Shown here piece after piece: positions 57,567 through 64,000 of a stretch of 64,000 nt of DNA. Position 1 is the first letter of the stretch. Each line of letters starts with the position of its first letter. Origin of the DNA: an uncultured Bacteroidales bacterium (GTDB lineage Bacteria > Bacteroidota > Bacteroidia > Bacteroidales > F082); contig CAMZEK010000004.1 in assembly GCA_947305795.1 (NCBI GenBank), positions 1 to 64,000 on the forward strand. The letters run 5' to 3'. Position numbers and translations under genes: made by a program. Below the pieces are notes generated by a model. That model worked only from the letters and a program-made list of their open reading frames with translations, was not told where the DNA came from and ran no database searches.

Positions 57567-59864
57567 TCAGAAAGTGTAACCTAATGAGAAATAAACTCCC
57601 ACCTGTTTCGTGAAGTCGGAGTAATGTCCCGTCAAGCTGATGGGGCCAATGGGACTCTTAAAGGCGTATTTGAGGCCAAAGCCTGAATATTTCGCCTCAA
57701 ACTCGCTTTTCGAGGGTCGAAAAGGTGAATCGAGGCAGAAGGCATAGTTGTAAATGGCAGTGATATAGTTGTTTTTGAAGAAGTTATAACGCAAGTCGAT
57801 GCGGAGGACGGTGGTCAGGTCAGCGGTGGCCACAACGTGGTTGATGCCTACAAAAGGCAGGTGCCTTTCAGAATAGCGTCCGGGCACTTCTCCGCCAATC
57901 ATGTTCCAAAGGCTGGCGTTATCGATGTCGTTGAAGGCGTAATGGCCGTAGATTTGAGGGATGAGCGTCACCTTGTCCTGCCAGGGGGTGAGGTAGCTTT
58001 GGAACGAGAAGCCTATGTCTTTCATCGTATTGCCGATGTTGTTGGCATCGAAATAGAAATGGCCGCTAATTGTAGTGTTGATGCCTCGGCGCGCAAAATA
58101 GCTGTCGTCGAGGTTGTCGTAGCCGATGATGAAATTGGGGCCGAACAGGTACTGGTTGTTGAAGAGCGAAGAGGAAAGCAACGACAACGCTGTCGAGTCG
58201 TTGGAGAGGTTGTTCAGGCCCACTTGGGTGAAGGCTGTCGAGACGACGGAGAAACCCACGACAGCGTTAAGGTTCAGGATTTGGTATTGGGAAACGTACC
58301 CTTTGAATTCATGCTTCTGCAAACGAATGTTGAGGTTCCCGTTGTCGGGCACCGACAATCTCATGAGGTCGTTGCGGTATTCGTAGGCCAAGCTGAAATT
58401 GGCCAAGGGGAAAAACGAATAAGTGACCGTGGCGTTGACTTTGGGATTGAAGCTGAGTTTTCCCATGAGGTTGAGCTTGAAACCCGAAAGGCGCTTCTCG
58501 TTGTAGCCAAGATTGAACAGCAGCGCGGCACCTTCTTCGGTGTCGTAACGCGCTCCAAAACCGAAGATGTCAGGGCTTTTGGGGTGCATCCGGAACGAAA
58601 GCTCGTATTCCGTTTGGGCAGAGTCCAAAGGAATGAGGTTGTAGGAGATGGCGTCGAAGGTGCCCGTGCCACGGTAGCGCTTGATGGCATATTCGATTTC
58701 CTCCGTCGTGATGAGGCTGTTCTCATGTAACCTGCCTTCGCGTTTCAACCATTTGGCTTGTCTTTCGGTTGGGCTGTCCATCGTAATGGATTTGACGAAG
58801 ACGGAGCTTTTGTAGAAGCCCGTGGCCTTGGGCGCTTGGAGCTTTTTCCCTACAGGATGGCCAGCGATGGAATCGACGCGTTGCTTGATGCGGGAAAGGG
58901 CTTCATGATGCTTTTGCGCTTCTTTGTAACCCCTGACGATAAGCGTGTCAATGGCTTGTTGGTTGAAAGTGAGCGGCCCGAATTCCGAGGTATTGGGTTT
59001 GATGAGCACGTCGCAGAGTTTCTTGTTTTCCTCACGCTTGACGTGGATGGCGAAGTTGTACATGTAGTCGACGAGCTTCGCGACGGAAGGGATCTTGTCG
59101 CCGATGAAGTACCGCTCGTTGGTAAACTCGATGCCGATGATGATGTCGGCGCCCATTTCGCGGAGTACGTCAGAAGGGAAGATGTTGACCATGCCGCCGT
59201 CGTAGAGCAGCTTGCCGTCAATGACGACAGGGGAGAAGATGGCGGGGAAGGCCATGCTCGCCCGCATGGCTTTGGAAAGGCTTCCGCTGCGTAATACCAC
59301 CTCTTCACCCGCGACGATGTCGGTGGCGATGCAGGCGAAGGGGATGGGCAAGTCGTTGAAACTTATGGAGTCTTGGTAACCTTGGCAAAGCGCATTGAAC
59401 AAGTTGTCTACGTCGTTATTGTTCACATAGGCACTCGGTAGTTCGCTGAGGAACGACTCAATGAGGCCGTTGCGCAAGATGCCTCTGATATTGAACGGGA
59501 CGTCGAGGAGGTGCGTGCTGTAGCGGTTGCGTTGCTCTGTCGACAACAGTGAGCGGTCGAGTCTGTTGCCAATGTAGTTTTTCCACTGCACGGATGTGAT
59601 GATGTCGGCCAGTTCGTCGGGAGAGTAGCCCATGGCATACACGCCCCCGATAATGGATCCCATGCTAGTGCCGATGACATAGTCGATGGGGATGTCAAGT
59701 TCCTCAAGGTATTTCAGCACACCGATGAACGAGGCACCACGTGCGCCGCCACCGGCCAACACCAACCCGACCTTGGGCCGGGTTGGCTGGCTGATGGTGT
59801 CGTTGGCCCCTTGTGTCCAGGGTATGATGAGGCCAACCAATAGGATGAGGAACAGACGTCTCAT
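57567..59864 (-). CDS. patatin-like phospholipase with outer-membrane barrel (paralogue)
   Basis: A 765-residue protein with the same order as the downstream paralogue: signal peptide (1-19), GGGARG (38-43), Ser67 in GTSMG, Asp222 in DGG, a POTRA-like segment (TFDAISYNL), and a barrel with the duplicated block FGFGARYDTEEGAALLFNLGYN and terminal FSLGYTF. The catalytic dyad is intact. It ends 6 bases after the M3 peptidase region upstream, suggesting one transcript of peptidase, patatin and patatin. Confidence 0.9.
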   Translation of the reverse strand: MRRLFLILLVGLIIPWTQGANDTISQPTRPKVGLVLAGGGARGASFIGVLKYLEELDIPIDYVIGTSMGSIIGGVYAMGYSPDELADIITSVQWKNYIGNRLDRSLLSTEQRNRYSTHLLDVPFNIRGILRNGLIESFLSELPSAYVNNNDVDNLFNALCQGYQDSISFNDLPIPFACIATDIVAGEEVVLRSGSLSKAMRASMAFPAIFSPVVIDGKLLYDGGMVNIFPSDVLREMGADIIIGIEFTNERYFIGDKIPSVAKLVDYMYNFAIHVKREENKKLCDVLIKPNTSEFGPLTFNQQAIDTLIVRGYKEAQKHHEALSRIKQRVDSIAGHPVGKKLQAPKATGFYKSSVFVKSITMDSPTERQAKWLKREGRLHENSLITTEEIEYAIKRYRGTGTFDAISYNLIPLDSAQTEYELSFRMHPKSPDIFGFGARYDTEEGAALLFNLGYNEKRLSGFKLNLMGKLSFNPKVNATVTYSFFPLANFSLAYEYRNDLMRLSVPDNGNLNIRLQKHEFKGYVSQYQILNLNAVVGFSVVSTAFTQVGLNNLSNDSTALSLLSSSLFNNQYLFGPNFIIGYDNLDDSYFARRGINTTISGHFYFDANNIGNTMKDIGFSFQSYLTPWQDKVTLIPQIYGHYAFNDIDNASLWNMIGGEVPGRYSERHLPFVGINHVVATADLTTVLRIDLRYNFFKNNYITAIYNYAFCLDSPFRPSKSEFEAKYSGFGLKYAFKSPIGPISLTGHYSDFTKQVGVYFSLGYTF

Positions 59865-59870
59865 AAAAGC

Positions 59871-61997
59871 TTATTTCAGTCCACGAGCCTTCAGATAAGG
59901 CTCGTAATCAGGATCTTGACCACGGAATTTACGGTATTGCACCATGCCTTCGTCGTTGCCGCACTCTTGCAGACAGTTCTTGCGGAACGAGGCGGCTAGT
60001 TCAGGATTGAAGAGGTTGCCAGAGGTCTTGAAGTAGTTGAAGGCATCCTTGTCCAACACTTCGGCCCAGGTGTAAGCGTAATAACCCGCGCTGTAGCCAC
60101 CGTTGAAAATGTGGGCGAAGTTGGTGCTGCGATAACGGGGCAGGATTTCTTGCATCAAGCCGATGGCATCCATCTGCTCTTTTTCGAAGGCATCCACATC
60201 AAGGTCTTTTATCTCGGTCAGCTCGTGGAACTTCATGTCGAGAATGGAGGCGGCGATGAGTTCGGTAGTCATGAAGCCTTGGTTGAACAAAGCACTGTTC
60301 TCAATCTTATTGATGAGGCTGTCGGGCATGACTTCGCCCGTCTTGTAGTGCTTGGCGTACATGCGGATGACCTCAGGCTCGGCAACCCAGTTCTCCATGA
60401 TTTGAGAAGGCAGTTCCACATAGTCGTGAGGCACGTTGCCGCAGGTGCGGGTGTAAAGGCCATCGGAGAAGAAAGCGTGCAGCGAGTGGCCGAACTCGTG
60501 CCACATGGTTTCGGTCTCGTCCCAAGTGAGCAGGGCAGGCGTGTCGCCCGAGGCGGGGGTGAAATTCATCACCAATGAGACCACAGGATAGATTTTCTTA
60601 CCGTTGATGTCGTGGCCGCTCTCGCGGAAACTGGTGCACCAAGCGCCGCCGCTCTTCGACTCGCGCGGATAGTAGTCGAGATAGAGGATGCCGAGGAAGT
60701 CACCATTAGCTTCCTTCACCTCGTATGTCTCCACGCCAGGATAATACACTGGCAAGTTGGTGTTTTGCGTGAAAGTCACACCATAAAGTTTGTTGGCAGC
60801 CTCAAACATGCCGTTGCGCACATTGTTGACGGTAAGGTAGGGCTTGATGTAGTTCTCGTCAAAGTCGTATTTGGCCTTGCGGAGTTTCTCTGCATAATAC
60901 CACCAATCCCAGCCTTCCAGCTTGATGTTGGCGCCTTCGGCATCGGCTATGGCTTGCATCTCAGCGAGTTCCTTCTTAGCTAACTGCTGTGCAGGATTGA
61001 AGATGTCGATGAGGAACTTGTCCACCGTTTTGGAGTCTTGAGCCATGTTGACTGCCAGCACATAGTCGGCATAATTCTCATAACCAAACAACTTGGCTTT
61101 TTGCACGCGCAACTTACACATCTCGTTGACGAGGCTCTTGTTGTCGAACTCGTTGTTGTTATCGCCACGGTTGTAGTAGGCCCTGTACATCTGTTCGCGC
61201 AGCTCGCGCTTGTCGGCGAATTGCAGGAAGGGGATGAGGCTGGGCTTGCTGAGGGTGAACACCCATTTGCCTTCCATGCCTTCGGTCTTGGCTTGCTCAG
61301 CGGCGGCATCGATGCTAGTTTGTGGGAGTCCGGCGAGGTCGGCCTCATTGTCGATGACAAGCTTGTAGTTGGCGTTTTCCTTCAAAAGATTGTTGCCGAA
61401 TTGCAGGCTCAAGGTCGAGAGTTGCTCGTTGATTTGGCTCAATTCGGCTTGCTTGTCGGCAGGAAGGGCGGCACCGCTGCGCACAAAATCCTGATGGTAT
61501 TTCTCCACCACGCGGATTTGTTGGTCGTCCAAACCCATCTCGTTACGGTGTTGATACACATAGTCGATGCGCTCGAAAAGTTTCGGGTTCATCATGATGG
61601 CATCGCTGTGCTTCGAGAGCATGGGCAATACTTGCTCGGCGATGGCAATCATCTCGTCGTTGGTGAGGCATTCGTTGAGGTTGAAGAACACATTGCTGAC
61701 GCGGTCCATTATCTCGCCAGACTTGTCGTAAGGCAGAATGGTGTTCTTGAAATCAGGTGTTTCAGCATTGTTGACAATAGCCTCCACCTCAGCCTGCTGC
61801 TCGGCGATGCCGGCTTTAAAGGCGGGCATGTAGTGTTCGTTCTTGATTTGGTCGAACGGCGGCACTTGGAAGGGTGTCGCGTATTCGGTCAGGAAGGGAT
61901 TTGGAGTTTCGGTCTCGGTTTTAGGCTCGTTTTTCGAGGTGCACGAGGCCAAGGTGATTACGCTTAATGCGATCATGTTGATAAGTTTTTTTGCCAT
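59871..61997 (-). CDS. M3 family metallopeptidase lipoprotein (peptidyl-dipeptidase Dcp-like)
   Basis: A 708-residue zinc peptidase with the HExxH motif as HEFGH at residues 500-504 in ETMWHEFGHSLHAFF. The start is the ATG at 61997, giving a signal with lipobox LASC, so the enzyme is a lipoprotein, probably facing the periplasm; the frame is open further upstream but that part includes the promoter box. The remainder is the helical M3 fold, with the Dcp-type YYPRESKSGGAWCTSF and YTWAEVLDKDAF. It cleaves dipeptides from peptide C-termini. Confidence 0.93.
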   Translation of the reverse strand: MAKKLINMIALSVITLASCTSKNEPKTETETPNPFLTEYATPFQVPPFDQIKNEHYMPAFKAGIAEQQAEVEAIVNNAETPDFKNTILPYDKSGEIMDRVSNVFFNLNECLTNDEMIAIAEQVLPMLSKHSDAIMMNPKLFERIDYVYQHRNEMGLDDQQIRVVEKYHQDFVRSGAALPADKQAELSQINEQLSTLSLQFGNNLLKENANYKLVIDNEADLAGLPQTSIDAAAEQAKTEGMEGKWVFTLSKPSLIPFLQFADKRELREQMYRAYYNRGDNNNEFDNKSLVNEMCKLRVQKAKLFGYENYADYVLAVNMAQDSKTVDKFLIDIFNPAQQLAKKELAEMQAIADAEGANIKLEGWDWWYYAEKLRKAKYDFDENYIKPYLTVNNVRNGMFEAANKLYGVTFTQNTNLPVYYPGVETYEVKEANGDFLGILYLDYYPRESKSGGAWCTSFRESGHDINGKKIYPVVSLVMNFTPASGDTPALLTWDETETMWHEFGHSLHAFFSDGLYTRTCGNVPHDYVELPSQIMENWVAEPEVIRMYAKHYKTGEVMPDSLINKIENSALFNQGFMTTELIAASILDMKFHELTEIKDLDVDAFEKEQMDAIGLMQEILPRYRSTNFAHIFNGGYSAGYYAYTWAEVLDKDAFNYFKTSGNLFNPELAASFRKNCLQECGNDEGMVQYRKFRGQDPDYEPYLKARGLK

Positions 61998-62030
61998 ATT
62001 GTTGAATATTTGATGATTCTTTTGTCGCTG

Positions 62031-62038
62031 CAAAGATA
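62031..62038 (-). promoter_or_regulatory. -7 promoter box of the M3 peptidase gene
   Basis: The minus strand reads TATCTTTG, 33 bases before the chosen ATG at 61997. Confidence 0.55.
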
Positions 62039-62075
62039 AAAAATGTTGTTTTTTCTTTCGTGTGAAAAAAAACAT

Positions 62076-62083
62076 TATTTTTG
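62076..62083 (+). promoter_or_regulatory. -7 promoter box of the debranching enzyme gene
   Basis: TATTTTTG, 40 bases before the ATG at 62124 and divergent from the M3 peptidase box. Confidence 0.5.
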
Positions 62084-62123
62084 TAGTCAATTTTATGTGA
62101 GAAAAACAAGAACGAGATATATT

Positions 62124-64000
62124 ATGAGTTACATTTCCTGGGATAAGAAAAAACTAGTCAATTTGGAGTTTACACTCAACCGTGAAGTATTGCGTTCCAA
62201 CGCTTTAGGCGCATTCCTCGCCACCACGGTGATTGGCTGCAACACGAGAAAATACCACGGTTTGTTGGTGGTGCCGCAGCCGCAATTGGATAACAACAAC
62301 CATGTTTTGCTGTCGAGCCTCGACGAGACCATCATTGAGAACAAGGAGGAATTCCACCTCGGCGTGCACATGTACCCTGATGGCATTTTTGCCCCGCGTG
62401 GTCACAAATACCTCCGCGACTTCACCGCCGACCCGATGCCGAAACTGACATATCGCATTGGCAATGTGGTGCTTGACAAGGAGCTGATTTTCTCCTCGAC
62501 TGAGGCACGGCTTTTTGTGCGTTATACCTTACAAGATTCAGCGGTGCCGATTACTTTGCGTGTGCTGCCGTTTTTGGCTTTCCGCAACGTCCACATGCTG
62601 ACGCATGAGAACCATGAGGCCAGCCGAAAGGTGGAACTGGTGAAGAATGGCGCTTCGTGGCAGCTTTACAAAGACTATTCGAGGCTGTATTTGCAGTTCT
62701 CGAAGGCGGTGGAATACACCCATGTGCCGCATTGGTACTATAATATGTTCTATATCCGAGAACAGGAACGTGGCTACGAAGCTGCTGAGGATCAGTTTGT
62801 CCCGGGTTTCTTTGAATTGCAGATGAAGAAGGGCGACACGGTCATTCTTTCCGTCAGTCTTGAGGATCAGAATCCTGCAGCCATCAAGCGGCAGTGTGAG
62901 GCCGAGGTGAAGCGCTTGTTGCCCCAGACAAGTTATGAAGACTGTCTGCTGAAGGCCGCCCAACAGTTTATCATCCATGATGCAAAGGGAACGCGCCTTT
63001 GGGCAGGTTTCCCGTGGTTCGGCTCTTGCAGTCGCGATACCTTCCTGTCGTTGCCTGGCATCACTATGGCTCAAGGCGACGAAAAGACCTTTACTGCGGC
63101 TTTGGATTACCTTGTTTCGAGAATGCAAGGCCCCTTCTTCCCGCACCGTTACTACCAGAAGAGTTTGTATTTCACCGCGGTAGACTCGCCCTTGTGGTTC
63201 TTCTATGTGTTGCAACTCTACGAAAAGATGCTGGGCAAGGACAAGAAAGACATTTGGAAGAAATACAAGAAGCCGATGACGACCATCTTGGAGAGCTTCA
63301 TCGCGGGCACGGACTTCAACGTGCATACTTTGGACAACGGTCTGCTCTATGCAGGCAACCGCGACTTGGCCCTCACGTGGATGAACGTCTTCGCACAAGG
63401 CAAACCTTGGACGCCGCGTACGGGCTTGGCCATCGAGGTCAATGCGCTATGGTATAACGCCCTGTGTTATGGTGTGGAACTGCTGAAAGCCGCTGAGCCA
63501 AAGAGCACACTGCTCAAGAAATGGTCGGATTTGGCTGACAGGGTGAAAGTCTCTTTTGCCGACACCTTTTATAATAAGGCGACCAACAACTTCTATGACT
63601 ATGTGAATAGCAACGAGAAAAATGAGCAGGTGCGACCCAATATGATGCTGGCCGCCGCTTTGCCATATAGCCCGATGAGCGACGAGATGCAGAAACGCGC
63701 TTTCGACATCGCCCACTCCGAGCTGCTGACGACACGTGGCATTCGCTCTCTGTCGCCTAACGACGAGAATTATAAGGGCATTAGCATTGGAAATCACAGC
63801 GAGCGTGAACGCGCCTACCACAACGGCACAGCCTTCCCTTGGCTGATAGCTTTCTATGCCGACCTCTCAGTGAAATTGTTTGGAAAGACTTCACTGCCCT
63901 ATCTGGAAGATTTGTATAATGGCTTTGAGGAGGCTATTAAAGACAACGGCATCGGCACGGTGTCTGAGATCTACGATGGCAACCCGCCCTTCGAGGCAAG
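62124..64000 (+). CDS. glycogen debranching enzyme (amylo-alpha-1,6-glucosidase), 3' end outside window
   Basis: The open frame starts at ATG 62124 and has no stop to the right edge (over 620 residues). The N-terminal domain has ATTVIGCNTRKYHGLLVV, typical of the GDE N-terminal domain; the (alpha/alpha)6 catalytic domain begins near residue 270, with GTRLWAGFPWFGSCSRDTFLSLPG (catalytic acid in the SRD segment) and WMNVFAQGKPWTPRTGLAIEVNALWYN. Family GH133-type debranching enzymes cut alpha-1,6 branches of glycogen. The following gene, often a glycosyltransferase (glycogen synthase), is out of view. Confidence 0.93.
   Translation, partial: MSYISWDKKKLVNLEFTLNREVLRSNALGAFLATTVIGCNTRKYHGLLVVPQPQLDNNNHVLLSSLDETIIENKEEFHLGVHMYPDGIFAPRGHKYLRDFTADPMPKLTYRIGNVVLDKELIFSSTEARLFVRYTLQDSAVPITLRVLPFLAFRNVHMLTHENHEASRKVELVKNGASWQLYKDYSRLYLQFSKAVEYTHVPHWYYNMFYIREQERGYEAAEDQFVPGFFELQMKKGDTVILSVSLEDQNPAAIKRQCEAEVKRLLPQTSYEDCLLKAAQQFIIHDAKGTRLWAGFPWFGSCSRDTFLSLPGITMAQGDEKTFTAALDYLVSRMQGPFFPHRYYQKSLYFTAVDSPLWFFYVLQLYEKMLGKDKKDIWKKYKKPMTTILESFIAGTDFNVHTLDNGLLYAGNRDLALTWMNVFAQGKPWTPRTGLAIEVNALWYNALCYGVELLKAAEPKSTLLKKWSDLADRVKVSFADTFYNKATNNFYDYVNSNEKNEQVRPNMMLAAALPYSPMSDEMQKRAFDIAHSELLTTRGIRSLSPNDENYKGISIGNHSERERAYHNGTAFPWLIAFYADLSVKLFGKTSLPYLEDLYNGFEEAIKDNGIGTVSEIYDGNPPFEA

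Overview
The window comes from a Gram-negative Bacteroidota, most likely a Bacteroidales species that has a type IX secretion system (T9SS). Evidence for this is the TAnnTTTG promoter boxes without Shine-Dalgarno sites, the families DUF4835, DUF6913 and DUF4159, the Bacteroidota-type BamD and omega proteins, a PorX regulator, and two secreted peptidases with T9SS C-terminal sorting domains. The genus cannot be fixed from the sequence. No tRNA, rRNA, CRISPR array, transposase or integrase was seen.

Layout. 1-8.1 kb is housekeeping: a cytidylate kinase-like protein (cut by the left edge), argS, rsmE, a DUF4159 protein, a small zinc-ribbon protein, and on the minus strand bamD, omega, DUF4835 and recN. 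8.2-13.1 kb holds two paralogous secreted M14 carboxypeptidases. 13.1-22.5 kb holds dapA-DUF6913, a metallo-beta-lactamase-fold hydrolase, a hotdog thioesterase, an HD phosphohydrolase, porX and the tsaE-aroB-aroA operon. 22.5-55.2 kb is one long plus-strand surface-polysaccharide locus. 55.2-62.0 kb (minus) carries two patatin/outer-membrane-barrel proteins and an M3 peptidase lipoprotein. A glycogen debranching enzyme runs off the right edge.

The polysaccharide locus starts with WbpD-like and WbpE/PorR-like enzymes and a priming sugar transferase. An ABC exporter (Wzm/Wzt) follows, then about 13 glycosyltransferases, five further hexapeptide acyltransferases, two membrane acyltransferases, three deacetylase-like proteins, a MaoC-like protein and an FkbH-like protein. 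It ends with Wza, Wzc and a PHP-type phosphatase at a strong bidirectional terminator. Two gene scars sit inside it: a gmd-fcl remnant at 30215-30365 and a UDP-GlcNAc 2-epimerase remnant at 48525-48762. Both keep start/stop overlaps with intact neighbours. With PorX and sorting-domain proteins nearby, the locus could make the lipopolysaccharide to which T9SS cargo is attached; this is an inference.

The most unusual signal is a family of palindromic elements between 15.4 and 22 kb. A core of ATGTCATTCC, 22 variable bases and GGAATCTAT occurs in an intergenic tandem array (17440-17834), twice in opposite orientation inside aroB and once inside aroA. The coding copies keep the frame and both forward coding copies are read in the same frame, giving a shared MSFQRG...ES peptide. 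The catalytic motifs of both enzymes are intact. This resembles the Rickettsia palindromic elements that invade genes, but in a Bacteroidota. A second short repeat is also in frame in aroA.
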